64,000 bases of DNA from NCBI GenBank assembly GCA_051530055.1, contig CM121342.1, positions 15,934,001 to 15,998,000 on the forward strand, in the 5' to 3' direction. Within the stretch, counting starts at the first letter, position 1. Each line of letters begins with the position of its first letter. The notes under the pieces are model-generated. The model was not told the DNA's origin. It worked only from the letters and a program-made list of their open reading frames with translations, and made no database searches. Positions 9,891-20,696 of this stretch are shown in pieces. Origin of the DNA: Neoechinorhynchus agilis. Lineage: Eukaryota > Acanthocephala. The position numbers and the translations under genes were made by a program.

Positions 9891-11214
9891 CGGGTGCTGG
9901 TTCCACCCCGTTCGATTGGCGTGCGTGACGCGCAATGAGTGAGCGTCGGGGCAGGGGGGGGGCTGTCGTGATTGTCCGCAACGTCGTTCGTTGATGGAAA
10001 GACAGCGTCTAAGACCCTCCGGACTCGTCTCGCTCGTCTCCACGATGGAGGCTGTCCATTAAGTGCGCGTGTGGGATTCGGCGCCTGCTAGCCGGCATCA
10101 CCGCCGCCGCCGCCACCGCCGCCACCACCACCACACTGTACACGCGCAGCAGCACACACATATGGTCTGCATTTCGCTCTGCTCCGAGCAGCCATAATTA
10201 TTAGATGTGGAGTTATACCGCTTCAGCAGCACCGACGGGTGTGCTACCGTCCTACGCGAATGGCGCGCGGTATCCTGCCAGCGGTGGCAGTGTCGCCAAC
10301 GGTGAAGAGACGACTGTTGAGGGTCCCCGCCGCCGCCGACTATACAAACACGTTCGCCGTCGTCCACCACTACCACCACCGTCAATGCCTCTCCTTCCCA
10401 TGCGCACACTCTTATCCGGACGAACTGATCCAGAATTCCAGCGCAGACTTGGCACCACCTTACCCACCTACAAAACCCACATCTGTTTCAATACCACCAG
10501 GAGAGAGAGAGCTAAATTTACGATCTGGCAGTTGGTGCCGGTTCTTCTATACACGTTCCACATACGTGTCCGGATTTACCCATCCTTTTCCAGCAAGTGT
10601 TTATAAACGCTCATCAATCTCGCTCCGGCGGACACGTTTCCTCCATTGAGTGCGTGAATTCTCACAGAAAAGTAGCCAATTAGATTTCAGGATCAAATTG
10701 ATTTTTGTACATACGCGCACCAGCCAATAGGATTTTAGATTGAGCCCATATGTTCTTCTAATCGCATTCTTATTGGCTGACGGCTCATTTGATACCCATG
10801 GACTTATCTTGAGAGCACGTTGTCATTCCGGCTCGTCACTCCGTTAGCCTTGTGCATGTGCAAGAAGCGGCGAATGTACCGCGTGTTGAGGTGTTCTACC
10901 ACCACCACCACCACCGCCGCCGCCGTACGCCTATATACACTTTTTGTTCTTCTCCTTTCCCTTCCCCCCTCCTGTACATATGCACATCCCCTCCACCACG
11001 ACTCCGCAACTCCGCTCGCCCCGCTGTCTTCTTTATACTCTACCCGTCCCTTCCTCCTCCTCCTACACACATATAGTCAACCATGCGAACCTCATGTATG
11101 TGCTTTTTCCTCTCCATCGTGCTCCTTAGTTCTCGCTCTCATCAGGGGTGACAGGACGGGGTAAAAGGTGAAACCACACACACTGATGTTCTTCACCCGC
11201 TTCAGACTCTGACC
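9890..11214. promoter_or_regulatory. GC-rich, trinucleotide-rich region upstream of the C2H2 gene
   Basis: Base composition changes sharply from AT-rich to GC-rich. CCG/CCA triplet tracts occur at about 10098-10137 and 10897-10926, with CA/TA-rich short repeats and several pyrimidine-rich runs. Open frames exist in all three frames here but are low-complexity (poly-Pro, poly-His, poly-Arg, or poly-Val on the other strand). This probably holds the promoter, 5' leader and perhaps upstream exons of the zinc-finger gene that starts at 11215. The frame at 10205-10606 could be an upstream exon, but I cannot show it. Confidence 0.4.
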
Positions 11215-12959
11215 ATGTACAACGGCGCTGCTTCTGTCGCTGATAAACTCATGACTGACAGAATCTCCGACAAACTTGAGTGTACCTGCGGAAAAGTCTT
11301 CAATATCACTATCACGGTCTCGGACGGTCATCACCACAACGGCCAACCAGCATCCAACGAAGACAATGTCTATATGAAACGAGGACGAAAATCCATCCCG
11401 CCAAGAAAACTCGTCCGGTCAAACCATTCACTTGCTATATCTCCGCCTGTGGTGGCTGAATCACCCCCTGCCGCCATTGTCACCGCTCCAGCACTACCGC
11501 ACACACCACTGCAACAATCAACTACAACAGCCGCGGGAGCTGCCTGCTTACATCCCCTCAACTTCGCGAGGATCCTCGACCCTGTGAGGTATGGAGAATG
11601 CTGCCGTACATTGTTTCAAAGTGTTGGCTCCTTTGCTTTTGGAAGTCTCAATGGAGCAGTGCATGGGGTTCACTCAAATTCTGACCATGGAAGTCCTTCT
11701 CCGAACACTTCCATTCCTGATATCATGGATGCTCCAAGAAGAGAAAACATCAACAATTTATTATTGGCTCTCGGAAGCACCGCAACAGACGTAAGAACCA
11801 ACTTCTTCAATGTACTCGCTGTCAATCCGACACGTAAGTATAATATAACCAAAAAATATCCTCTCACTGTTGTTTAACAGAGTCGATACAGTGTCCTTCA
11901 ATCACGACATTGCCACAAACGCAAAATCTGCAACCTCCACCACCACCGCCCCCACCGACTTTTACGCCTCATACAAGTACTGGCACCACGCGATCAGTTA
12001 TCCAGGTTGAAGCAATCGAAAGCCGCGAAAATATCAGCAAAAATAAAAAACTTACAAAATTCGGACTGCTCAAACTGAGCGAAGGTGAATCAGATAAAAA
12101 TTGCTCAACATTGACTAATCATTCTCTCAATCAATCACAAATTCCCAATGATTCCGGAAAAAATGGTGAGGTTCAATTAGGTCGATAACCGATGCCGCTC
12201 TATTTTTCGAGCAACAGAAACGAAAATTTCATGATTCCCCTCGTCAGTTCGAATGAAATTATTTTGTATCTTCAGATAATTCCTATTGACTAAATTTTTT
12301 AGACCAGTATGAAAATTCCCCAGTTAACTTTTGGACGTTTCTTCTCCAATTGCACAACCCATTATTCCGCATTTTCCTTTTTTAAATTCGTAAAAATTGC
12401 CCTTTTAAAAGTTTTCCGCATTTTCGTTATAAATTCGTAAAAAATGCTTTCTTAAAATTTTCCTTCTAATTTAGCTCACGTCGAAGAAGTAATTGACGGC
12501 AAGAAAAGATTCAAATGTCCATCATGTTCAAATATATATGCAAACCGCAGCGGTCTAAACCGTCACTATGTCACACACAGCGTGAACGATGAGTGGAAAA
12601 GTAAATGTGCCATTTGTGGCAAGAAATATTCAAGGAAAGACAGTCTAAAACATCATATAAAGACTCAGCATCACATGAATAATGATGAAGCTGGTCGTGT
12701 CATTTCACGGTCAGACAAGAAACTCATTGCAGCAGCGGCTGCAAAGCAAGGCATTTACTACGACACCTCCAGTACCGCTGCTTCCAGTGCCATTCTATAT
12801 GACACCGGTGCAGAAAGTCCAAAGCGTAGGAGGTTGGAGTCGTTCTCGGATATAGATATGAACGATCCAATATGTCAAACCGTTGTGCAACTCGTTGGTG
12901 AAATGGAAGGAGCAATTGTAAAAGCTTTCGGTGATTTCAATACCGATTCGACGCAATGA
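11215..12959 (+). CDS. C2H2 zinc-finger protein (two fingers)
   Basis: Three exons join in frame: 11215-11833, 11881-12165 and 12475-12959. Introns of 47 nt (GTAAGT...AACAG) and 309 nt (GTGAGG...TTTAG) have standard ends, and their phases agree. The protein of about 462 residues has an N-terminal CTCGK segment with a His run, a Ser/Pro/Ala-rich region, a poly-proline tract (eight Pro) and a C-terminal pair of C2H2 fingers (C-x2-C-x12-H-x3-H, then C-x2-C-x12-H-x4-H). After these come a Lys/Arg patch (PKRRR) and an acidic tail. It is probably a nuclear DNA- or RNA-binding regulator. No named family is recognised. The first ATG is tentative, since an acceptor-like CTTCAG just precedes it and upstream exons are possible. 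Confidence 0.75.
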
Positions 12960-13037
12960 CGAATTAAGGGTGCAGTGTCGGTTATTGGCCGAAACATACA
13001 AAATGTATATTGTTAAAATAAAAATTCTAATAAAACC

Positions 13038-13313
13038 TCAAAACTTAAAATATTTGAATATACAGATGCATTTGCATGCACATGATGAAACTTGATCAGC
13101 CAGATCAAGGTCTCCTATTGACCTTATCAAACTGTTTACACCTTCTTCTTTACACACTAGCAAGTACCATATCGGATTCAAGGTCCCAGCTCGAAGACGT
13201 AAAACCATTTTAAATGTTTGTATTAGAAGAATAGAATACCAGCTTACGAGGGAATCGGACGTTTCTCGACGAATATGCTGTTGTAGTTCGTTGATTGCAA
13301 ATTGTTGTACCAT
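13038..13313 (-). CDS. Possible small exon(s), unrecognised
   Basis: On the minus strand, an ATG-initiated stretch of 22 codons (MVQQFAINELQQHIRR...) runs into a good donor (CTC|GTAAGC, about 13246). The open frame continuing past the donor is probably intronic. A downstream acceptor TCAATAG near 13125 would add a short hydrophobic segment. Nothing resembles a known family. The rest of 12960-13775, between the two convergent genes, holds nothing else I can support. Confidence 0.2.
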   Translation of the reverse strand: MVQQFAINELQQHIRRETSDSLVSWYSILLIQTFKMVLRLRAGTLNPIWYLLVCKEEGVNSLIRSIGDLDLADQVSSCACKCICIFKYFKF

Positions 13314-13775
13314 CTGAGAACAAAATCCTGAACCAGAATAATAAAGCTCACTTAGCGAACTTTGGATTCATTAGAATTTGCTTTTACCTGAAGCACTAAA
13401 TGTGGTTATTTGTTTAAATCTAATATAAATGGTACGAAGCAATGCTACCAGCGTGATGGCGACGGTCGAGGAAGGACAAAAGCTGGAATTTGGCGGGAGA
13501 TGGTGAGTGTGCTTCAAACAGATTGTTCGAATTGTTAAAAATATAATGTTTAAAAAAATGGTATTCTTAAGTAATTGCTCATCAATCGTGTAAACTTGAG
13601 ACGATAAAATGAATGGGACAAATGCTGTCTGCATTAAACCAAAATCCAAAAAATTATCACCTTTTTTTCTATTATCTTGTTCCTGTTTCTTTTATATGTG
13701 TTTCATTATTGACAAACAATAAAACGCGCATGTATTTTACCTTCGATTTTACAAACCCCTCTAATTAGATCCAAT

Positions 13776-14318
13776 TCATTGAAATCTGAATCCAGTGGGC
13801 ACATCTCCTAATTTATTTAATATTTTTGTCGGCGACGATAACTCTTTAGCTGTCTTCGCACTTGTTTTCGCACTTTTTTCGGTCATGTCTATTTCCTTGA
13901 TTCTGTGAACGATTTCTCGAACATTTGTCTCGACGACCATTCCACCCGTTATCATCTCCTGAACGATATAGTTGATTTTGTCGGGATTAAAGATGAGATC
14001 AAGCTCACAAACGTTGTGAAAACACAAGTCAAGCACTTCAACAAATGCCTGAATTAGATCGAGAATAGCTAGCTCGTTTTCGGATTCGTCAATGTGGATA
14101 CAAATGTATACCGTTGCATAATAGCGGTAAACGAGCTTTGAGGAAGGGCGATCGGGTATCACATGTTCAACGAAACAACAAGATTTGTCTGATCGCTTAC
14201 ATATCGCTTGGAACGTTCGGAGAATCACACTTTGTTGCTCCTGTTCTGTTAGAGAAATGTAGAAGCTAGCAAGACGGGGCTTCCCGGTTTTATTCATTAT
14301 AAGCAAATACTCGATCAT
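13776..14318 (-). CDS. AP3S: AP-3 adaptor complex sigma subunit
   Basis: A single exon of 180 residues encodes the small (sigma) subunit of a clathrin-adaptor-type complex. The longin-fold core is complete: MIEYLLIMNKTGKPRLASFY at the start, LVYRYYATVY in the middle, and ILDLIQAFVEVLD then NVCELDLIF toward the end. The combination GKPRL, SENELAILDLIQ and GGMVVETN matches AP-3 rather than AP-1, AP-2 or AP-4. A C-terminal extension after residue 145, rich in Lys, Ala and Ser, is also typical of AP-3 sigma. AP-3 sorts cargo from endosomes to lysosomes and related organelles. The start ATG is clear and no intron is required. Confidence 0.88.
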   Translation of the reverse strand: MIEYLLIMNKTGKPRLASFYISLTEQEQQSVILRTFQAICKRSDKSCCFVEHVIPDRPSSKLVYRYYATVYICIHIDESENELAILDLIQAFVEVLDLCFHNVCELDLIFNPDKINYIVQEMITGGMVVETNVREIVHRIKEIDMTEKSAKTSAKTAKELSSPTKILNKLGDVPTGFRFQ

Positions 14319-14828
14319 TGTCTGAAATAATAAATTTGGACAACGTTCAAAATGAAGATAATCGACTTGCGATACGAAAACGACGATGATAAAAGTTATA
14401 TAATTGACATTTTAGCCAGCATAATTTAAATCAGGCTTTAAACAGAACCCCGTGAATAACTGTAACAGACTTCTGAAGAGATAAATATCTACGCGATGGT
14501 GGCTAAGACAATGCTGAATATAACGCGAGGAAGCGACCACAAGATTTATTTTGCTGTCTACACATACTAAACGGATGTGCCGTTGAGTCATAAAATGTGA
14601 AGTTATGTACATAGTCCAGGAAAAGAGCGTCAGAATTTAATTTCGAAGATAAGTAAATCTCAGAATCTTATTGTTTTTAGAGTTAGGCAGTAAAAACTTA
14701 AAGATAATGTGAATATTTGTTTCTCCGAGGCTTAAAAAAGTGAAATGGGCAACGATATTTTTTGGATGTAACACTGACGAATAGCGTAGCAAAGATAATT
14801 TAACGGCGAAATCCCCAGAAAAAAATAA
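14319..14828. other. Intergenic region, nothing recognised
   Basis: This AT-rich sequence upstream of the AP-3 sigma gene presumably includes its promoter. I found no gene or repeat here. Confidence 0.4.
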
Positions 14829-14890
14829 TCTCCGTCCTTTCGACCGTTACACCAGGACGGCAGCCGAGTGATGATCTTTTGGCTTTCAAA
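14829..14890 (+). pseudogene. 3' tail of a LINE of family R
   Basis: The sequence TCCGTCCTTTCGACCGTTAC, followed by ACCAGGACGGCAG, matches the end of other family-R fragments (32790-32840 minus, 39575-39605 minus, 51070-51110 plus). In the LINE frame it reads as the last residues of the open frame (SVLSTVTPGRQPSDD). It is the shortest, strongly 5'-truncated kind of copy. Confidence 0.5.
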
Positions 14891-15014
14891 TAAATAATCT
14901 TTAAAAGTTAAAAAATTTAAAAAACGAAATAAAATCTTTTAATTTTTTCGCACCGATATTAAATGCCATCAGATTAGCAGATGATATTTACATTCGACAC
15001 CGTTCATGTTTTCT

Positions 15015-15195
15015 TATGGTGGAAAAATTAAAAGAATTTATGGATTCCGATATTTCGGCACAATCTTGTGCCTTCATCAAGGTTGTTTAGGTGTATTATT
15101 CGCACTTGAATGTCACACACTTAAACGACTTTGATAAAGGCACAAGATTGTGCCGAAATATCGGAATCCATAAATTCTTTTAATTTTTCGCCATA
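15015..15195. mobile_element. Palindromic MITE-like element
   Basis: Two long inverted arms (15015-15085 and 15127-15195) share about 60 bp, including AAAAGAATTTATGGATTCCG and GATATTTCGGCACAATCTTG. The loop between them is about 40 nt. There is no coding capacity. Each arm carries a small hairpin with the form TGATGAAGGCACAA...TTGTGCCGAAATATC on one strand, the same motif seen in the other elements of this window. Transcribed, the element would fold into a long hairpin. Confidence 0.75.
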
Positions 15196-15762
15196 TTAAA
15201 ACATTAGACATCGCCACGAAAATACACGTTACTTTCAAGCAAAAAGCCCATCAAAATTGTCTCTCTGACTTTGTTAAATACAAAAAATTAAATCCTAAAA
15301 TGAACAAAAACGTCGTAGTTCATAAAACCCAAGTTAATATATTCGAGTAGACAAACACTCACCATCATTTCGATCAGGAGCCTTCGGATCGGCCAAGATG
15401 CAGTTTAGTCGGTTGAAAAAATTCAACGGAAACCAACTCATTTGAAGCGTTGCTTCTAAATGCAAACGTCGTCGACTGCTTGAAAGTGTAGATTAAAGAG
15501 TGTCAATTTTTGTCTGTTTTATATAGGATCTAAGATAAAAAGATCTTGTGCCCACAAACTAAAACGTTGACAGCACGGAGTCAGGCGCACACAACGGTTC
15601 AAAAGATATGAAATGGAAAGCTTTGCAGGGTATTCGAAAAATTATAATGATAACGAACAAAATTTTTTATAGAATTAATTACCTGAAGAAAATTTCTGAA
15701 ACGATTTCAGGGTTTGGTTTGGAGCTTAACTTCTAGAAGTGTGAGCAGCTCTTAATAAACAT

Positions 15763-16923
15763 GGAGGAATACCGCGACAAAATACTTCGCGACTTTACCT
15801 TCGTCGCGCCAGGCTTGAAGTTGATTCAGCTCGATCAGCCCAGTTTGTAAGGGAGAACGTTCCAATTGATATATAAAGCACGCCGCCCAGTCTGGAGCTG
15901 CTATTTGAGAAAGCCCACGAAGCAGTGTTCATCAAAAATTGCATCTACACACCTAAACTTCTCTACAAGCTGAGAACCACTTTAACCTTCAACTATCAGA
16001 AAGACCTGGCTAATCTCCACAACCTCGTACGAGACAAACTTGAGAGCATTCTAAATGTGAGCTTCGGCGCGAATTAAAATGAAGTCAGACAACCTTGCCC
16101 ACATCCTTCGCTGGTTCTAGCATTAGACGTACCAGTGATGCGCGAGTCGTGAACACTCGAAAAAGGTTTTCTATGAGGTTAATGAAAAGCATTTCAAAGA
16201 GGCCCTATCGAAATGGTCGTTACTAACCGGATTGGATCAACCTCCAGGAAACTGCGCCAAGCAGCATCTTGGGACTCACCGCACCAGATAGATGAGAGGT
16301 TCCGAATTCGACTGATGGCTTGTTTGATCAAGGAATCGGGATCATGGCTCGAAGCTTTGCCCAATGAACGCTTGGGAACATTACTAGACGACGAGACATT
16401 GCGCATCTCATTGCATCATTCCGCGCCAATCTCGTTGCGGCTCACATGCAGACGCAACTGGCACACGTGGGCTCTGCAAGGAAATTTCCAAGACACTCGG
16501 CACTCAACGACATAATCAGCAGAATTTTGTCCCGCATTAGCATTCCTAACGTCTTCGATCAAAGCAAATCTAGGACGTTTCGACGAAAGACGCCCGGACG
16601 GAGCGACCGTCTTCCTCTGGAGCCGCCGCCGCTGTCTTATGTGGGACGCTACATGCACCGAAGACACTTCGGCCAGGAGCAACTTCGAAGTTGCGAAAAA
16701 AGGTGAAGGCAAAGTCGCCACTTCTGCTGAGAGAAGGAAAGTTGCCAAATACAGCAACTTCGCTGCAGATTTTATCCTCGCTTTGTTAGGCGTGGAAACC
16801 TATGGGTCGTCGGGGGAGACGTCTTTGATGCTGATAGGATTACGAGGGATTCTCGTGCCCAATGTCCTAGCGGCAAAACATAGGCGAAACGCCGCGATCA
16901 TCCGTATGCCGGTAAAAAAATAG
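15763..16923 (+). pseudogene. Decayed LINE of family R (C-terminal half)
   Basis: Coding similarity survives in several frames. About 15760-16075 has ELLFEKAHEAVFIKN-like pieces. At 16213-16515, RIRLMACLIKESGSWLEALP and LGTLLDDETLRISL are characteristic of one retroelement family as I remember it. At 16446-16706, FPRHSALNDIISRIL follows. At 16639-16923, MWDATCTEDTSARSNF then KVAKYS, ADFILALLGVETYG. From family knowledge, this order fits the region after the reverse transcriptase in R2/NeSL-type LINEs (zinc knuckle, then a restriction-like endonuclease), but I could not verify it. Stops and frameshifts make it non-functional. It is the longest copy in the window of the family whose tails recur at 14829, 32248, 32745, 39543, 50930 and 58300. 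Confidence 0.6.
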
Positions 16924-17716
16924 AAAATGTTATTTTGTCAAATTTTTTAGACTTGGAGCATTCTTAAGTTTATTCTATTGAAAATCAATAGTCGCCATGA
17001 TTTTTGGACGGATCATTTGATCGGTGCAGTAAAGAACATGAGACGAAAATCTTACAAACCCCAAAAACTGCAAAAATGCATTTTCCTTCTCATAAAATGG
17101 CATAATATTAGACCGCAACATAGACTGCAACCAATGAGTTTTAAAAAGAGCAACCATCGCCAACGATTTCAATGCAGCGTTGGAGAAACTTAAAAAATGC
17201 ATTACAGGGAAAAGGAACTTCTAGATAAGGAAACTATTCTTTCAAAAAATAGTTCACGTGAACTTTTAAGTCATCATTCAAGCCCACGCGATTTTAAATA
17301 GGTACTTTTAAAACGTTTAGTACTCTTACTGATGATTGCTTTTTTGAGATTTATCAAAATAAAATATTTAAAGTTCTTCCGTGTACAATATGACGTCATT
17401 TCGCATCTTAAGCTCTACATTTTTGCGCAAAAGGATCGTGCTGTTTTTTGACAACAAGATTAATACTTTGAATACAAAAATTGTGGAAATACGGAATACG
17501 TTATGGTAATTATTACCCAATTAGATTTCCGAAAGACTTTGCTTATTACGGTTTCTAGTGTGTTTTTGCTCATATCTCACCGAAACAACCTGAACTGAAC
17601 GAACTGTTTGAATGATGAGTTTTCGTTCCCCGCCTAAAGTAAGAGCGCTCACTCTTAATGCGAATTGAACGCTCCGTGCGCCAAAGAGGCAAAGATTATC
17701 TATCAAAATTTTAGAT
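16924..17716. other. Gap between LINE remnant and eIF3m, nothing recognised
   Basis: This is AT-rich. It contains the eIF3m promoter by position, but no motif is recognised. Short open frames on both strands lack support. Confidence 0.4.
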
Positions 17717-19171
17717 ATGGCTTATAAAAATAGTGCAGTGTATATTGACAAACAGGAAACCTTAGAACAAAAGGTACTTTTGGATCAGTTTGGAAATTAT
17801 AGAATTTTCGTTCTAATTTAGTTTCAACTTGTATGGGAATTCCTACGGACGGACGAAAATGATAACTTAATTCCTAATTCAAATGACTCGTTCTCTCGTC
17901 TGATGGAAACCTTGGGAACTTCTTCAATATGGTCCAGCGATCTTAAGGATAAACAAATACAATCCATTCTCACTTATTGTCTAATGCTTTTATCTCATCC
18001 GGATATCCAAGATGCTAAAAGGATTGAAGGTGATATACTGTTCGCCGAAACTCTGTGTCAACAAAGTACTCATCTGAGTGTTCGACTGAGCACATTGACC
18101 GATCTGTTAGTAAATATCAACGCCGCAAAGCATCCGCATGCGTTATAGTTCAATGAATCATTTTTTCTTATGGGTTTCTTTTAGCCGAAAAAATGAGCTT
18201 TCATTGCGATAAAGTTACTAGAGATCGTGATTAGACTGTGTAAAGAGAACAAAACCCAACTCGATAAACGAATTTCATTTGATTTTCTTCTAAACTATCT
18301 GGATTCCTCGATTACCAGATCAGATAAGGATTCTTGCAGGATATTGTCTCTTTTATCTGAGATGTATGACGCAATCGATAGGCACGACATCGCCCTCAAA
18401 TGTAAACTACAGATCATCTCCCTCGATCTACCTGATCTTAAAGATGAGACCATCGATGCAATTTTACTTAACATTGCGGATCCGGAGATTTTTGAACTAG
18501 ACCACCTTCTAATGCACGAGCAAGTTCGACTGTTGGAGGGAGAACTTTCTTATAAGGTTTGTATCATTTGCTGTGAAAGCTAAGCAAACAGGGCCTCCTA
18601 GTATTGCTGAGACGAATCTTTCTTGGATCTTAAAAGTTCTCTGTAAAACTGTACGTCTTTTTAGATCCTTTCCGCCTTTATAAACGGTGATGTAAAAGAG
18701 TTCAAAAAGTTATGGCTTACTGCTGCCGAAAATACTAGAATTCGAGATGCAATCGCGCGAAATGGTATAAAGCAATAAAAAATCACACTTCTTACAAAAT
18801 GTATTCATTTAGGCATTTCCTACGATGTATGTACCAATAAAATACTGATTATTGCATTTTTGCAACTCTGTGAATCATGCCCAGCCAAATCGCTCACCTT
18901 TGACGAAATAAAGGAAACTTTGTCATTGGAAACTGACGAAGATGTAGAAGATATCGCGGTCAAAGGTAATGTCATTTATTTTTCAACATCGAACTTTATC
19001 TACAACTTTTGAGCAGTGGTGAAATTGAAGCTGGCAAGATGCACGGTGGATGTGGCGAAAAGGTCAGTCCATGTTCAAGGAGCAATTCCAGTCATTTTTG
19101 GTGATTCAAGTTGGAATGCTGTCCAAGAGATCGTCAATGATTGGCGAAGTGGTTCAGCCGGGGCTGCATGA
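17717..19171 (+). CDS. EIF3M: Translation initiation factor 3 subunit M
   Basis: Exons: 17717-17773, 17822 to about 18145, about 18198-18556, 18665-18764, 18813-18965 and 19017-19171. The PCI-domain protein is recognised by FELDHLLMHEQVRLLEGEL, almost the eIF3m signature FDHLL...VKFLEGEL, then a winged-helix part (DEIKETLSLETDEDVEDIAV). eIF3m belongs to the eIF3 scaffold on the 40S ribosome. Introns of 48, 108, 48 and 51 nt are standard GT-AG. The junction near 18145-18198 is not: the two frames align with the family on both sides, but no GT-AG pair gives the right phase, so the exact boundary or the integrity of the gene there is uncertain. The protein ends in a small Gly/Ala tail after NDWRSG. 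Confidence 0.82.
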
Positions 19172-19778
19172 CTACATTGTTCGCTGAAAATTTAAAATTA
19201 AAGGACTTTACTTTCATTTCCGCTTAGAGGTAACAATTATCTATGTGTACAAATCTTATTGTTTTATAAAATTATCATCTTGTTGAAAGTATTTATGCGA
19301 ACAGCGTTAAAATTTTAAAAGTTAATGAGCATCTTCATTTTCATTCATCACTCATGCATAATTAATCTTAAGAAACGATTATTATTGAGACTTGCTTATT
19401 AGAACTGTAGTTTAAAAATCTATTACTAAAACATCTAGCTATTGGGCAAAAAACATTAATTTTGTAGACAAATTCAAATCCCTAGCGAAACCGAAGATCT
19501 GACATTAGCTGAAGGGTAGGAGATCATTTCGTAGATAAATCTAGCACAGATAATGTATAACTTTTGCTTAAAACATTTTTGGACTGCAACTTATTATATA
19601 GGAAATAATCTGCCCGCTGGTGCTCAGAAAACTTATCAACTATTTACATAATTAATTCTTTTAGAAAATAGTCATTATTTAAAAGTACAGATTGATCAAG
19701 TCAGTTAGATTATAACGCTTTGGTCTCATTTACGCTTTTTATTTCAGAATATTAAAAACAAAAATATTAGCTCCTTTA
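19172..19778. other. Intergenic region, nothing recognised
   Basis: This is AT-rich sequence between the eIF3m stop codon and the inverted gene fragment. Nothing is supported. Confidence 0.4.
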
Positions 19779-20015
19779 TGAGGCGTAGCAAGGACGACAG
19801 GAATGGTAAATCGCGTGGCATAAAATGCAATAATCGAATCAGCACGAATCGAATTCGCATTGTCCTTTCTGATAGAGAATATCATCAAGAGGCGTCCGTT
19901 TGCACTTAGGACATTTTGAACATTTATACTCTCGTTCTAGTTGTAGTGGGCCGAACAGTTGTAGGTTTATCCGTACATTTTTAGCTGATTGGCTGAACCC
20001 GTAGCGATTCAATTG
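19779..20015 (-). pseudogene. Inverted partial copy of the zinc-binding-region gene
   Basis: The reverse complement matches 21190-21450 of the neighbouring gene over most of its length: the segment encoding the NFQLFGPLQ, YKCSKCPKC and CGFDSCGFEYCILCHAIYH parts. There are scattered substitutions and an internal deletion of about 50 bp before the GSANQQ part. It ends beyond the Cys/His cluster and lacks the N-terminal half of the parent. It lies head-to-head with the parent gene, about 0.7 kb from its start. It is a duplicated fragment, probably non-coding, that could form a long hairpin with the parent transcript. Confidence 0.75.
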
Positions 20016-20143
20016 TCAGGAATACATTCGGAACCGGTTATTAGTTCATTCTCAAAAGTCGGCAAAAGTGAGCCCATTATAAACATTAATTAACAAATAA
20101 TTAATGTCTAGAATTTCTGCATGCTGTATACCTGTCCGAAATC

Positions 20144-20163
20144 GCCAATGTTGTGATTGGCGT
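20144..20163. promoter_or_regulatory. CGCCAAT inverted repeat
   Basis: CGCCAAT-GTTGTG-ATTGGCG is a perfect 7-bp inverted repeat with a 6-nt spacer. It is about 530 bp upstream of the zinc-binding-region gene and contains two opposed CCAAT-box cores. A CCAAT-factor site is plausible by motif only; its distance and role are unproven. Confidence 0.3.
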
Positions 20164-20696
20164 CTGACGGTCCTTTGAAGTTTGACCTCTAACAAATTTC
20201 CAAGAAACGTTACACCTAGGCAAGTGCAATAACGTTTCGGCAGGCGCCTTTGTTATTGGAGGTGAAATAGCAAAAAGAAATCAAAGATCCGATTATCACA
20301 TACTTGATTCATGTGCCATTACCAAAATCTTCCCAACAGTTTATTCACAAACAAACTGTACGTTTTATAAAACATCATCCCAAGCCTTTCTACGTGCTTT
20401 CAATAATTTCATTAAGAAACTATATAGAATTACGAATTTTTGGCAAAAAATTGCAACTTAAGTGCGCAATTTTTTAATTTCCTCGCAAAAGTAAGCTGTT
20501 ATAGGTATTCATAAAAAAGTTCAAATGATAGCCTGCTTTTATCTCCAAGACAATTGATCTATTTTAAACTCTTACGTGCACTTCTTGCTAATGATCACCA
20601 ATTTACTTCTTAATTTGTCTGTAGGTAGTTCTTTGATCTTGATCTTAAGCTTACCTCTCACTCTGATTGGCTGCAGAATCACCCGTTATCGCTCTC

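Noticed and set aside
10205-11164. Several overlapping Pro/His/Arg-rich open frames
   Set aside because: They are explained by CCG/CCA triplet tracts read in all frames; no frame is favoured. One could be an upstream exon, but this cannot be shown.
10804-11346. Val/Arg-rich minus-strand frames
   Set aside because: Complement of the triplet-rich tracts; low complexity.
16194-16757. Independent genes on either strand at 16.2-16.8 kb
   Set aside because: The plus frames are pieces of the decayed family R LINE and the minus frames are their complements.
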